Assembly: GCF_001544835.2 (NCBI RefSeq)
Contig: NZ_FCNX02000007.1
Location: 186,001 to 250,000, forward strand
Source: Caballeronia fortuita
GTDB lineage: Bacteria; Pseudomonadota; Gammaproteobacteria; Burkholderiales; Burkholderiaceae
Length of the DNA: 64,000 nucleotides
Reading direction: 5' to 3'
Numbering within the stretch: the first letter of the stretch is position 1; every line of letters starts with the position of its first letter. Below, piece after piece: positions 35,521 through 44,996 of the stretch. The position numbers and the translations under genes were made by a program. The notes beneath the pieces are model-generated. The model saw only the letters and a list, made by a program, of their open reading frames with translations, was not told the DNA's origin and did not search any database.

Positions 35521-36585
35521 ATGACCTCCAGTCTCGACGAAGCCATCCTCCGCGTCCTGCCCACCGAGCGCGACGCGACCGCCTGGCTATCGACGCCTGA
35601 GATCCGCAGGCGTCTCGAAGAGCGCGGTCATCGCGTCGGCTATACGAAGAAGGTGCAGCGTCATCTGACCGCGCTCGAAGCCGACGCGCGCGTCGTATCG
35701 ATGCTCAACGGACGCGAGTTGCTCTGGCAGCGCAAGCCCTGGCTGCACGGCTTGCAGGAAGGCGTGAGCGGCCTGATGAGCGCATCCGAAGCAGTCGCGT
35801 TCCACATCCTTCAGCGCTTCGCGGGCAACAAGCTGCCGAACGCCGTGACGCGCGACATCGATCCGCTCTTCAAGGCCGCCGAATCGCGGTTGTCGCAGGA
35901 AAAGGCGGATAGCCGCATTTATCGCGCGTGGGCGGACAAGATCGATTCCGTCGATGGCGCTTTCACGCTGATTCGTCCGAAGCTGCGTCCCGAAATCTTC
36001 CAGACGGTCGCCACGGCCACGTTCTTCGAGCGCGAATTGCTCGTGCAATATCGTGCGGCGTATAAGGGCGAACAGAGCGACGAGCCGCGCACGAGGACGC
36101 TCTGGCCGCTTGCGCTGGTCGAATCGGCGGGCGTGATGTACATGGTCGCGCAGGATCCGAATCGCGCGCCGCGTCCGGAGAAAGGCGAGACGGAATGGAT
36201 GCGCACGCTCTACCGGCTCGATCGCATTCGCTCGGTGTCGGAGTCGGGCGAGTCGTTCACGTATCCGGAGGACTTCAAGCTGCGAAAGTACATCGAGACG
36301 CAGCAGGTCTTCGACTTTCTGCCCGAGCCGCCGGTGCTGCTCGAACTCGCGTTCGAAGGCAACGCGGGCAATCAGTTGCGCGAATCGCCGATGTCGAAGG
36401 ATCAGCAGATCGACACGCTGCCCGACGGCCGCATGAAAGTCACGGGCACCGTCACACCGAGTCTCAAGTTGCGCTGGTGGCTGCGCGCGCTCGGCGCGGG
36501 CGTCGAGATTCTCGCGCCGCAAGCGTTGCGTGACGAGTTCGCCGAAGATTTCGCGAGGCTCGCGAAGCGTTATCGGACGAGTTGA
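35521..36585 (+). CDS. WYL-domain transcriptional regulator
   Basis: 354-residue regulator with an N-terminal helix-turn-helix of the DeoR/YafY kind ([34 protein letters not shown]), a linker, and a WYL domain (about 160-290, with [20 protein letters not shown] and [14 protein letters not shown]). A C-terminal WCX-like part is present ([19 protein letters not shown]). WYL domains sense nucleic acid or other ligands and often regulate DNA-damage or defence genes. It is convergent with the SbcC-like gene after 6 bp. The start at 35521 is the first ATG that gives a sensible domain; an in-frame extension to 35413 crosses the tRNA terminator. Confidence 0.85.
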   Translation: MTSSLDEAILRVLPTERDATAWLSTPEIRRRLEERGHRVGYTKKVQRHLTALEADARVVSMLNGRELLWQRKPWLHGLQEGVSGLMSASEAVAFHILQRFAGNKLPNAVTRDIDPLFKAAESRLSQEKADSRIYRAWADKIDSVDGAFTLIRPKLRPEIFQTVATATFFERELLVQYRAAYKGEQSDEPRTRTLWPLALVESAGVMYMVAQDPNRAPRPEKGETEWMRTLYRLDRIRSVSESGESFTYPEDFKLRKYIETQQVFDFLPEPPVLLELAFEGNAGNQLRESPMSKDQQIDTLPDGRMKVTGTVTPSLKLRWWLRALGAGVEILAPQALRDEFAEDFARLAKRYRTS

Positions 36586-36591
36586 CGCGCA

Positions 36592-39500
36592 TCAGCCCAT
36601 GTAGCGCACGTTGACGCGCGGCCCGAACACCTCGCGCACGATATCCACGAGATGATCGTGGTGACTCAGAAAGATCACCTGCGTGCGTTTCGCGATCTGC
36701 GCAAGCACGCGCAGACCGGCGCGCGCGCGGCCATCGTCGAAGTTGATGAAGAGATCGTCGGCGACGAACGGCAGCGCCGACGCCTTTTCGCCATGTTCTT
36801 CCAGCGCCGCGAGGCGCAGCGCGAGATAAAGCTGATCGCGCGTGCCTTCGCTCATGCCGGCGATATCGACGTGCTCGCCGCTCGCGCGAATCGCGGACAG
36901 CGCCATCGGCTGACGATCGTAATCGACGACGAGCCGTGAGAACGTGCCGAGCGTGAGCGTCGAAAAGATCGTGCTCGCGCGCGAAAGCATCGGGCCCTGG
37001 CGGCGCTCGCGATAGCGGTCGATCGCCCACTTCAGCAGCGTCGACGCGGTCTCGACTTTCACGAAACGTTCGGCTGCATCGGCCATTGCGGCGAGCGCTT
37101 CCTGACGCTTCGCCTCGGCGCGCGCGGCGTTCGCTTCGCCCGAAATCGCTTCGAGTTCGCGGCGCGCGGCATCGAGCGCCGTCGCCGTTTCGCTCGCGAT
37201 TTTCACCGACTCGGACAACGCCGCGCCAATGCGCGACAACTCCGCCGGCACGTTCGGCATGTCCGTGCCCTCCACTTCCGCGACGAGATCGTCGAGCGTC
37301 AGCCCGTCGCCGCCCTTGATGAGCGCGGCGCGCGCGTCGTCCACGGCGTCGCTCAGTTCGCGCTTCTTCTGCGATTGCGCGATGAGCGCCTGAAGCGCGT
37401 CCGGCGTATCGACGCGCGCGAGATCGTAGAGCGGGCGCAGCGTCGCCTTCGCGTCTTCCACGTCGGCTCTGGCACGACCGACGTGCTCGCTCGCTGACGC
37501 ATGTTCCTTCTTCAGCCGCTCCAGTTCGGCGTGCGCCCCGCACGCGCGATCGAGGCGTGCCGACAACTCGGTCGCGATCGCGTTGGCGTCGAGCGCCGCG
37601 AGCGATGCGTCGAGTTCGCGCGCGATTTGCGATGCATCGGCGCCGAGCGCGTCGAGCGTCGCGCGCATTGAATCGATCTGGCCGGTGCGGATGGCGTCGA
37701 TCTGCGTCAGTTGATCGCCGATTTTCTTCACGATGTCGATGGCCGCTTCGGCCGCCGCCTGCGAATCCGCCGCGCTCGACAAACCCGCTTTCGCGAGCGC
37801 CGCAGACCATTCGCGCTGCCAGCGCCCGAACGCCTCGTGCGCCGCCTTCGCCGCGCCCTGCCGCGCGACGCGCCCGGCCTGCGCTTCGTCCAATTGCGCC
37901 GATACGTTGCGACGCGTCACCGCTGCTTCGTCGATGGCCGCGATCTTCGCCTCGGCCAGATCGCAGAGCGCGTCGAGATCGGCGTTTGAGTTCGCGTGAT
38001 TCGGAAGATCGAGATGCCGCGCGAGTTCGTCGCGGCGCGCGGCTGCATCGGCGGATTCGCGCGCGTGTTCGTCCGCGCGCGCGTCGAGCGTTTGCGCCGC
38101 GGCGAGCGTCCTGTCGCGCGATGCGATCCACGCGGGCGCATCGTCGAGCGACATGTCCGCGATCTGCGATTGCACGGCGAGCGCGCGCCATGCGTCATCG
38201 AACGTCGTCAGCGCCGATTCGGCCTCGCGCACGTTGTCAGCGCGCCGCGCGAGCGTCGATTCTTCATTCGCGATGCGCCGCTTCAACGCCGCAAGGCGCG
38301 TTGCGTGACCCACGGAACCGAGTTGCCGATCCGCGAGGCCGTCGGCCGCGTGCAGCGCCGTTTCGAAACCTGACGCGCCTTCATCGAGTGCGATCTCGCC
38401 GGACTTGATCGCGTGCCACGCCGCATCGCGCGACGCGCGCGCGTCCTGTACGCGATCGCCCGTCACGACATCGTGCGTATCGACGAGATCGTCGAATTCG
38501 GCGCGCGTCGCGTGCAGCGTGTCGCGGGCTTCTTTCGCGCGGTCGACGGCGAGCATCACGCGCGACGCCAGTTCCTGCCGCTCCGCGCGCATCGCGGCGA
38601 TGCGTTCCGCCGCTGGCAATGTCATCGACTTCAGTTCGGCGAGCGGCCGCGACCATCGGCCGAGCGACGCCATGCCCGCGTCGAGCGACTGCTGGGCATC
38701 GCGTTTCGCGTCGTCGAGACGCTGCCTCGCCGCTGCTGTATCGCGATACTTCTGCGCGGCGCGCAACGCGGTGCGCAGACCCGGCGACACCTCGCCGCTC
38801 GCGATCGCCGCGAGCTTCGCGTTCAGCGTGTCGACGTGCGTCGCGGCGGCATCGGCGGCCTGTTGCGCATTGCGCGCGGCGAGTTCGAGTTCGCCGCGCT
38901 CGAACATCAGGCTCGTGACGGTCTGGAGCGCGAGCGTGCCGGGCATCGCGCGGCGCGTTTGCTCTTCGTTCTGCGGCCAGCCGAGTTGCGCGGCGTCCTG
39001 CGCGATCTGGCTCAGGCGCAGCGCCACTTCCTGTTCGAGCCGCGCGATGTCGCTCGCGTGACTCGACGCGCGCTGCCGCGTGGCTTCGAGTGCGCGAATA
39101 CGCGATTGCGCGGCGAGCAGCGCGTCGTCGATGCGGATCGCGGACAGTTCCGACTGCAACTGTTCCGCAGATTTCGCATGCACGTCGAGCGCGCTCTGCG
39201 CCGCCGCGAGACGCTTCAGCGCGTCGTGCAGCGTGGCTTCGGCGTTCGCGGGCAGATCGACGACATCGCCCAGTTCGCGCAATTGCGCCGCCTTCTCGCG
39301 CCACACGTTCAGATACGGTGCGACGCGCCGCACGCGTTCGAGCTTGCCGCGTTGCGCTTCGAGCGCCGCGCGCCGCGCATCCTGCTCGCGGCTTTTTTCC
39401 TCGGCCTCATCGACGGCGGCATGCGCGCGCGTCCACTTCGCCGTCCGCACGCTGGCGGCTTTCAGTTCGTCGGTGGCTTCGTCGTATTGCTTGCGATTGA

Positions 39501-40071
39501 TGTTGTACGTGCAGCCCTGCTTGCGCTTCGCCCACAAGCTCTCGGCTTCCTCCGCGAGACGCTGGCGCACGTCGCCGAGACTCGCGATGCCCGCCGCCGA
39601 CTGGAACAGCACCTGTCCGACATCGCTCGATGCATCGAGAATCGCCTCTCCGCCGCGCCGGAGCGCCTCGTGATTCAGGCAGTACATCTGCTCGAAGAAG
39701 CTCTTGTCGGCGGCGCCGAGGAACGCGGCCAGCGCGTCCGGCGGCAGCGCATCGCCGTTCGGCGCACATAGCGACGCCTTGCGGCTCTTCGTGCGATGAA
39801 ACGCGAACGTTTCGCCGCCCGCTTCACCGCCCGCTTGACGGCCCGCTTCGATCATCGCGCCGAGCCGCAGCTCGCTTTGCGGATGCACGAACGCGAGCGG
39901 CGAGCTGTGCGGCATGCCGAAGAGCAACTCGGAGATCGCGTTCTTGATGGTGGACTTGCCGGCCTCGTTGGGACCAACGACGAAATGGAAGTCGTGTTCC
40001 GCCGCCGGAAAATCGACATCGTGATCCGTGAACTTGCCGTAGCGGATGAGTTCGAGCCTGCCGATGCGCAT
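36592..40071 (-). CDS. AAA ATPase of the SbcC/Rad50-like YhaN family
   Basis: 1159-residue SMC-like ATPase. N-terminal lobe: MRIGRLELIRYGKFTDHDVD and Walker A FVVGPNEAGKSTIKNAISEL. Two very long coiled-coil arms rich in Ala, Arg, Glu and Asp fill about residues 190-1000. C-terminal lobe: signature AGMSEGTRDQLYLALRLAAL, Walker B LPFVADDLFINFDDG and H-loop VIFLSHHDHL. I see no CxxC zinc hook between the arms, unlike true Rad50/SbcC. Similar B. subtilis YhaN works with the YhaO nuclease; the partner here lies three bases upstream. The likely role is DNA end processing or repair. Confidence 0.9.
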   Translation of the reverse strand: MRIGRLELIRYGKFTDHDVDFPAAEHDFHFVVGPNEAGKSTIKNAISELLFGMPHSSPLAFVHPQSELRLGAMIEAGRQAGGEAGGETFAFHRTKSRKASLCAPNGDALPPDALAAFLGAADKSFFEQMYCLNHEALRRGGEAILDASSDVGQVLFQSAAGIASLGDVRQRLAEEAESLWAKRKQGCTYNINRKQYDEATDELKAASVRTAKWTRAHAAVDEAEEKSREQDARRAALEAQRGKLERVRRVAPYLNVWREKAAQLRELGDVVDLPANAEATLHDALKRLAAAQSALDVHAKSAEQLQSELSAIRIDDALLAAQSRIRALEATRQRASSHASDIARLEQEVALRLSQIAQDAAQLGWPQNEEQTRRAMPGTLALQTVTSLMFERGELELAARNAQQAADAAATHVDTLNAKLAAIASGEVSPGLRTALRAAQKYRDTAAARQRLDDAKRDAQQSLDAGMASLGRWSRPLAELKSMTLPAAERIAAMRAERQELASRVMLAVDRAKEARDTLHATRAEFDDLVDTHDVVTGDRVQDARASRDAAWHAIKSGEIALDEGASGFETALHAADGLADRQLGSVGHATRLAALKRRIANEESTLARRADNVREAESALTTFDDAWRALAVQSQIADMSLDDAPAWIASRDRTLAAAQTLDARADEHARESADAAARRDELARHLDLPNHANSNADLDALCDLAEAKIAAIDEAAVTRRNVSAQLDEAQAGRVARQGAAKAAHEAFGRWQREWSAALAKAGLSSAADSQAAAEAAIDIVKKIGDQLTQIDAIRTGQIDSMRATLDALGADASQIARELDASLAALDANAIATELSARLDRACGAHAELERLKKEHASASEHVGRARADVEDAKATLRPLYDLARVDTPDALQALIAQSQKKRELSDAVDDARAALIKGGDGLTLDDLVAEVEGTDMPNVPAELSRIGAALSESVKIASETATALDAARRELEAISGEANAARAEAKRQEALAAMADAAERFVKVETASTLLKWAIDRYRERRQGPMLSRASTIFSTLTLGTFSRLVVDYDRQPMALSAIRASGEHVDIAGMSEGTRDQLYLALRLAALEEHGEKASALPFVADDLFINFDDGRARAGLRVLAQIAKRTQVIFLSHHDHLVDIVREVFGPRVNVRYMG

Positions 40072-40074
40072 GAT

Positions 40075-41331
40075 TTACTCCGCGTCCGACAATTGCGCGA
40101 TCAGCCCCGATCGCACTTGGGCGACGAGCGCCGCGAGTTCGCCGTTGCGCACATGCTCGAGTTCCGGCACGGACTTGTGCAACTCGCCCGGCGCCTGCGC
40201 CGCGAGCGCGATGAGCTTCTCCTTCAACATACTTAGAAACTCCGGATCGGATTCGGCTTCGATCAGCAGACCGTGAAGATCGGCGAGCGCATCGGTGCGG
40301 CCGGTTGAGGGTTCGCTGTGGGCAAGCGGCTCGGTCGCGATCTTCACTTTCTCGAGCCACAGGCGGTCGTGACTGATCGCGGCGATCTGCGCGAGCACTT
40401 CCGCGCGCAGCTGCGTTTCGAGGCCGAAGAGCGCGCCGTGCGCCTGCGTCGCGCCGGTGATCGTCACGCGCACGGCGTGCGGCACCGGCGACGCCGCAGC
40501 TTCGATGAGCGCTTCGAGCGCGCGTCCGATCGCGAGCGCGACTTCATCGAGCGTGCTCGCCTGCGATGCGTCCACCGTGACGGCTTCCCAGCGCAGCACG
40601 TCGATGAAAAGCCGCTCGACGGACACCTCTTCCGCATCCGACACCGTCACGATCACCGCGCCGCGCCGTCCCGTTTCGCGAATATTGCGTCCTTGCAGAT
40701 TGCCCGGAAACACGATGGTCGACGCGTCCCGCCAGATCGCGTAGTCGTGCACGTGACCGAGCGCCCAGTAGTGATATTCCTTTGCGTGCAGTTCGGCGAC
40801 GGAGCACGGCGCGTAACTCGCGTGCATCGAGCCGCCTTCGAGCGCGGTATGCAGCACGCCGATATTGAAATACCCCGCGACCGCCGGCGGGTAAGCCGCG
40901 ACGAGATTTGTCGTGACTGCCTTTTCCTTGAAGCTGTGGCCGTGAAGGGCGACCTTCAGATCGTCGATAAGAAACGTCTGCGCCTTGCGCGTCGAGAACG
41001 TGTGGACGTTGTCGGGCAACTGAAGCTGACTCGTCATTTCGCTTTCGGCGTCGTGATTGCCGAAGAGCACGTAGACCGGAATGCCCGCGCGACGCAGCCG
41101 CCCCATTTCCCGGCAAAAGAAGATGCCCGTGTTGTGATCGCGCCAGGTGCCGTCGTAGAGATCGCCGGCGATCACCATGAAGTCGATTTGTTCATCGATC
41201 GCGACCGACACGAGCTTCGAGAAAGCCTCGCGCGTGGCGTTGCGCAGCATCTCTGCGGGCGCGTCCGCGTAGGCGGAAAGGCCGTGCAGCGGGCTGTCGA
41301 GATGAATGTCCGCCGCGTGAATGAAGCGCAT
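40075..41331 (-). CDS. SbcD/Mre11-like metallophosphoesterase (YhaO family)
   Basis: 418-residue exonuclease-like protein. The calcineurin-type phosphoesterase domain (about 1-250) shows MRFIHAADIHLDSPLHGL, MVIAGDLYDGTWRDHNTG, YVLFGNHDAES and ALGHVHDYAIW, supplying the metal-binding Asp, His and Asn residues. The C-terminal part probably binds the partner ATPase, whose gene begins three bases after its stop. Together they look like an SbcCD-type complex of the YhaNO kind. Confidence 0.9.
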   Translation of the reverse strand: MRFIHAADIHLDSPLHGLSAYADAPAEMLRNATREAFSKLVSVAIDEQIDFMVIAGDLYDGTWRDHNTGIFFCREMGRLRRAGIPVYVLFGNHDAESEMTSQLQLPDNVHTFSTRKAQTFLIDDLKVALHGHSFKEKAVTTNLVAAYPPAVAGYFNIGVLHTALEGGSMHASYAPCSVAELHAKEYHYWALGHVHDYAIWRDASTIVFPGNLQGRNIRETGRRGAVIVTVSDAEEVSVERLFIDVLRWEAVTVDASQASTLDEVALAIGRALEALIEAAASPVPHAVRVTITGATQAHGALFGLETQLRAEVLAQIAAISHDRLWLEKVKIATEPLAHSEPSTGRTDALADLHGLLIEAESDPEFLSMLKEKLIALAAQAPGELHKSVPELEHVRNGELAALVAQVRSGLIAQLSDAE

Positions 41332-41481
41332 GGCGCTCGCTCCTTTTGATGGGACCGAAGATCATAGCAGCCGGTCCGGACACATTGCGTCCCGATGGAA
41401 CTTGCGGGTTCGGGACGCGGAATGTCCCGCGTCGCGCCCAGAATCACTCGTCCGGATTCAACGCGACACGAGGACAAGACG

Positions 41482-41736
41482 ATGAACGCAACACTCGAAC
41501 GAGACGCCACGATCAGAAGCCCGTACACGCCCGGCAGCGCCGATGCCGCCATCGGGCATCTGGAGCGCGTGCTGTCGGCGGAAGGCGCGAATTCGCTGTT
41601 CGGACAGACTTACTGGCGTACTCGCGTGCAGCAGGTGAGCGCCACGCGCGGCCTGCTTCGCGAGCAGCGCGCGCGGCTCGAACGGCTGATGAGGCTGCTT
41701 TCCGACGCCGATGGCGTTCAGGCTTTCGAGCGCTGA
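41482..41736 (+). CDS. Small conserved-looking protein of unknown function
   Basis: 84-residue, helical, Arg/Leu-rich protein with no signal peptide or cysteine. It includes [32 protein letters not shown] and [18 protein letters not shown] sequence lies before the ATG at 41482. The last 19 bp overlap the 3' end of the convergent rsmA gene. I do not recognise a family; the segment [15 protein letters not shown] looks ordered rather than random, which favours a real gene. Confidence 0.6.
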   Translation: MNATLERDATIRSPYTPGSADAAIGHLERVLSAEGANSLFGQTYWRTRVQQVSATRGLLREQRARLERLMRLLSDADGVQAFER

Positions 41737-42533
41737 ACGGCCTGCGCCAGCGCGATGAACTCCGCGACCGGCACTTCTTCGGCGCGGCGCGTGAGATCGA
41801 AGCCTAGCGCGTCGAAATCGATCGTGTCGCGGTAGGCGCCGAGATTGTTGCGCAAGACCTTGCGGCGCTGCGCGAACGCGGCTTTCACGACATCGCTCAA
41901 CGCGTTCTCGTCGACGTCCGGCAACTCGTGCGGCGCGAACGGAATCATCCGCACGATCGCGGAATTCACCTTCGGCGGCGGATTGAACGATTCAGGCGGC
42001 ACGTCGATCAGCTTGTCCATCACGTAGCGGTATTGCAGCATCACCGAGAGACGCCCGTAATCCTTGCTCGCGGGCTCGGCGATCATGCGCTCGACCACTT
42101 CGTCCTGCAGCATGAAATGCTGGTCGATGACCTTGTGCGCGAACGTCGTCAGGTGAAACAGCAGCGGGCTCGAGATGTTGTACGGCAGATTGCCGACGAT
42201 GCGCAGCGTCGGCTTCTCGCTCCCCAGCGCGAGCGACGCGAAATCGAAATCGAGCGCGTCCGCCGAATGCACGACGAGCCTGTCGCCGAAACGCTTTTCC
42301 AGACGGCCGATCAGATCGCGGTCCAGTTCCACCGCGTGCAGCGGCGACTCGGGCGTGGCGAGACGCTCGATCAACGGCTCGGTGAGCGCCGCGAGACCCG
42401 GGCCGATTTCGACCATGCGCTCGCCGCGCTTCGGCGCGATCACATCGACAATGGAATCGATCACGCCCTGATCGACGAGAAAGTTTTGCCCGAAACGCTT
42501 GCGCGCGAAATGGCCTTGGTGTTTGGTCGACAT
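41718..42533 (-). CDS. rsmA: 16S rRNA dimethyladenosine transferase RsmA (KsgA)
   Basis: 271-residue SAM enzyme that dimethylates A1518 and A1519 of 16S rRNA, a late ribosome assembly checkpoint. [22 protein letters not shown] motif [15 protein letters not shown], catalytic [17 protein letters not shown] and [12 protein letters not shown] are all present. Last gene of the surA-pdxA-rsmA run, the classical order after lptD. Confidence 0.97.
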   Translation of the reverse strand: MSTKHQGHFARKRFGQNFLVDQGVIDSIVDVIAPKRGERMVEIGPGLAALTEPLIERLATPESPLHAVELDRDLIGRLEKRFGDRLVVHSADALDFDFASLALGSEKPTLRIVGNLPYNISSPLLFHLTTFAHKVIDQHFMLQDEVVERMIAEPASKDYGRLSVMLQYRYVMDKLIDVPPESFNPPPKVNSAIVRMIPFAPHELPDVDENALSDVVKAAFAQRRKVLRNNLGAYRDTIDFDALGFDLTRRAEEVPVAEFIALAQAVQRSKA

Positions 42534-42557
42534 ACTGATTCGAATGAATGCGCGCGC

Positions 42558-43541
42558 TCAGGCGCCGCGCTTGTGACGCGCCATCGTGACGGCGGCGTCG
42601 ATGGCGGCGATCATGCTGCCCGGATCGGCGCGGCCCGTGCCGGCGAGATCGAGCGCGGTGCCGTGATCCACCGACGTGCGGATGATCGGCAAGCCGAGCG
42701 TCACGTTGATGCCTTCGCCGAACGTCGCGTATTTGAGCACCGGCAAGCCCTGGTCGTGGAACATGGCGAGCACGCAGTCGGCGTCTTTCAGATAGCGCGG
42801 CTGGAACAAGGTATCGGCGGGATACGGGCCGGGCGCGTCGATGCCGAGCGCGCGGGCGCGTTCGAGCGCGGGCGTGATGACATCGATCTCTTCGCGGCCC
42901 AGATAACCGTTCTCGCCCGCATGCGGATTGAGCCCGGTGACGAGAATGCGCGGCGCGGCCAAGCCGAAATGCGCGCGCAGATCGTGATCGATGATGGTGA
43001 GCGTTTCGACGAGACCGTCAACGCTCAACGCCGCCGGCACGTCTTTCAGCGGCAGATGCGTCGTCGCGAGTGCGACGCGCAACGGACGCTCGCTCGAACC
43101 GGCCAGCATCATCACGACGCGCGGCGTGTTCGTGCGCTCGGCGAGATATTCGGTGTGACCGGTGAAAGGCACGCCGGCATCGTTGATTGTGCTCTTTTGC
43201 AGCGGCGCGGTGACGATGGCGTCGAACCGGCCGGACACCGCGCCGTCGATGGCGGCATCGAGCAGACCGAGCACATAGCGCCCGTTCGCGGCGTTCAGCG
43301 TGCCCGCTTCGGCGGGCGCGGCAAGCGCGTGATGTTCGATGCGCACCGGGTCCGTCGCGGCGGGCCATGCGCCTCCCGCGCGTGATGCAAGCAATGCGCG
43401 ATCGCCGAGCACCGTGAAATGCGCCGATGGCCACCGCTCGCGCGCCTGCATGAGCGCCGCCGCCGTCAGTTCCGGACCGACACCGGCCGGCTCGCCAGTC
43501 GTGATGGCGATGGCGAGCGGTCGGACGTCGGCGGCACTCAT
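42558..43541 (-). CDS. pdxA: 4-hydroxythreonine-4-phosphate dehydrogenase PdxA
   Basis: 327-residue metal- and NAD-dependent enzyme of the DXP-dependent vitamin B6 pathway. Family segments are [75 protein letters not shown] and [20 protein letters not shown]. It is 4 bp after surA and 24 bp before rsmA, so these are co-transcribed. Confidence 0.96.
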   Translation of the reverse strand: MSAADVRPLAIAITTGEPAGVGPELTAAALMQARERWPSAHFTVLGDRALLASRAGGAWPAATDPVRIEHHALAAPAEAGTLNAANGRYVLGLLDAAIDGAVSGRFDAIVTAPLQKSTINDAGVPFTGHTEYLAERTNTPRVVMMLAGSSERPLRVALATTHLPLKDVPAALSVDGLVETLTIIDHDLRAHFGLAAPRILVTGLNPHAGENGYLGREEIDVITPALERARALGIDAPGPYPADTLFQPRYLKDADCVLAMFHDQGLPVLKYATFGEGINVTLGLPIIRTSVDHGTALDLAGTGRADPGSMIAAIDAAVTMARHKRGA

Positions 43542-43545
43542 GCTG

Positions 43546-44904
43546 TTACTGCTGCTGGGCAGCGATGCCCTTGTACTGCACGTAGGCTGTATCGCGCAGT
43601 TCGCGCAGCCAGTCGGAATACGCCTGCTCGGCCTTGCGCTGACCGATCGCCTGACGCGCGATATCGAGCTGCTGCGATGCCGATCCTTCCGCGTCGCGGC
43701 GGCCGAGCACCTGGATCAGGTGATAGCCGTACTCGCTTCGCACCGGATCGCTGACGGCGCCGTCCTGCAGATTGTTCATCGCGCGCTCGAATTCCGGCAC
43801 GGTCTCGCCTGGGCTGATCCAGCCGAGATCGCCGCCCTGCGACGCCGAACCGTCCTGCGAATACGTGCGCGCGAAGTTGGCGAAATCGCCGCCGTTCGCG
43901 ACTTGCTGCTTGATGTCTAGCAGCCGCTGGCGCGCAGCCTGTTCCGACATGCCGTCCGATACGCGCAGCAGGATGTGGCGCACGTGCGTCTGAACGAGCT
44001 TGGGCGCGTCGGCTGCGGTGCCCTGGCTCGCGCGGCGATCCACCAGCTTGATGATTTCGAAGCCGCCGTCCGTGCGCAGCAACGTCGGCACGACCTGGCC
44101 CGGACGCAACGTCGATACCGCGCTCACGATGCCCGCCGGCAAGGAACCGGCCGTGCGAAAGCCGAGATCGCCGCCCTTTCCGGCGTCCGTGTCCTGCGAA
44201 TTCTGCTTCGCGAGCTTGGTGAAGTCATCGCCTGCCTGAGCCTGCTTGAGCACGGCGTCGGCCTGCGCCTGAACTTTGGCCACTTCGCTTTGCGGCGCAT
44301 CGGACGGCAGCTTGAACATGATGTGCTGCAGACGCAGATCGCTCGTATTGCGTGCGCCCGGACCGCGCTGGCTGGCGATGTAGTTCGCCACTTCGCCGTC
44401 GGACACGGTGATCTTGCTGTCGACTTCCTTCTCACGCAGCTTCGAGAGTGTCAGCTCCGTGCGCGCGTCGCGCGTGAAGGTGGCCCAGGGCACGCCTTGC
44501 GCCTCGATGCGCGAGCGGTACACCTCGAGCGTCATCTGGTTTTGCTGCGCGAGACGCGCGAGCGTGCGGTTGACCGTGGCGTCGTCGATGACGATGCCGT
44601 CTTCCTTCGCCTTTTGAAGCTGGATACGCTCGAGGACCATCTGATCGAGCACTTGTTGACGCATCTGGTCCGCGGGCGGCACCGGCGCGTTTTGCTGCTG
44701 CAGACGCTTGGCGATGAGCGCCGTGCGGTCTTCCAGTTCGCGCTGCGTGATGACGCCGTCGTTCACCACCGCGACGACGGAATCCGCGACCTGCGCATTG
44801 CGATTCGACAACGCCTGCGCACCGGCCGGCGAACTCAGGATCAGCGCGCCGACGAGCACGCCCGCCGCAATTGCCGTCGATCGAAACATATTCACGTTTG
44901 CCAC
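43546..44904 (-). CDS. surA: Periplasmic chaperone and peptidyl-prolyl isomerase SurA
   Basis: 452-residue chaperone for outer-membrane proteins, LptD included. The signal peptide ends near [12 protein letters not shown]. The N-terminal SurA domain has [20 protein letters not shown]. Two parvulin domains follow, about 195-295 and 310-410 (HIMFKLPSD and [12 protein letters not shown], each with a DLGF/DLGW element). The GTG at 44904 is preferred because GGAG precedes it by five bases. The ATG at 44889 is an alternative, and a longer reading to 45000 reaches into lptD. Confidence 0.93.
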   Translation of the reverse strand: MANVNMFRSTAIAAGVLVGALILSSPAGAQALSNRNAQVADSVVAVVNDGVITQRELEDRTALIAKRLQQQNAPVPPADQMRQQVLDQMVLERIQLQKAKEDGIVIDDATVNRTLARLAQQNQMTLEVYRSRIEAQGVPWATFTRDARTELTLSKLREKEVDSKITVSDGEVANYIASQRGPGARNTSDLRLQHIMFKLPSDAPQSEVAKVQAQADAVLKQAQAGDDFTKLAKQNSQDTDAGKGGDLGFRTAGSLPAGIVSAVSTLRPGQVVPTLLRTDGGFEIIKLVDRRASQGTAADAPKLVQTHVRHILLRVSDGMSEQAARQRLLDIKQQVANGGDFANFARTYSQDGSASQGGDLGWISPGETVPEFERAMNNLQDGAVSDPVRSEYGYHLIQVLGRRDAEGSASQQLDIARQAIGQRKAEQAYSDWLRELRDTAYVQYKGIAAQQQ

Positions 44905-44996
44905 AGATACTCCATCAAATACGGACTTCTTCCGTTCTTGTGCTGCTCGTGTGTGCCGCGCCGCGCGGCCATCGGCGCGTGCGTTTCGCTGCTGCT

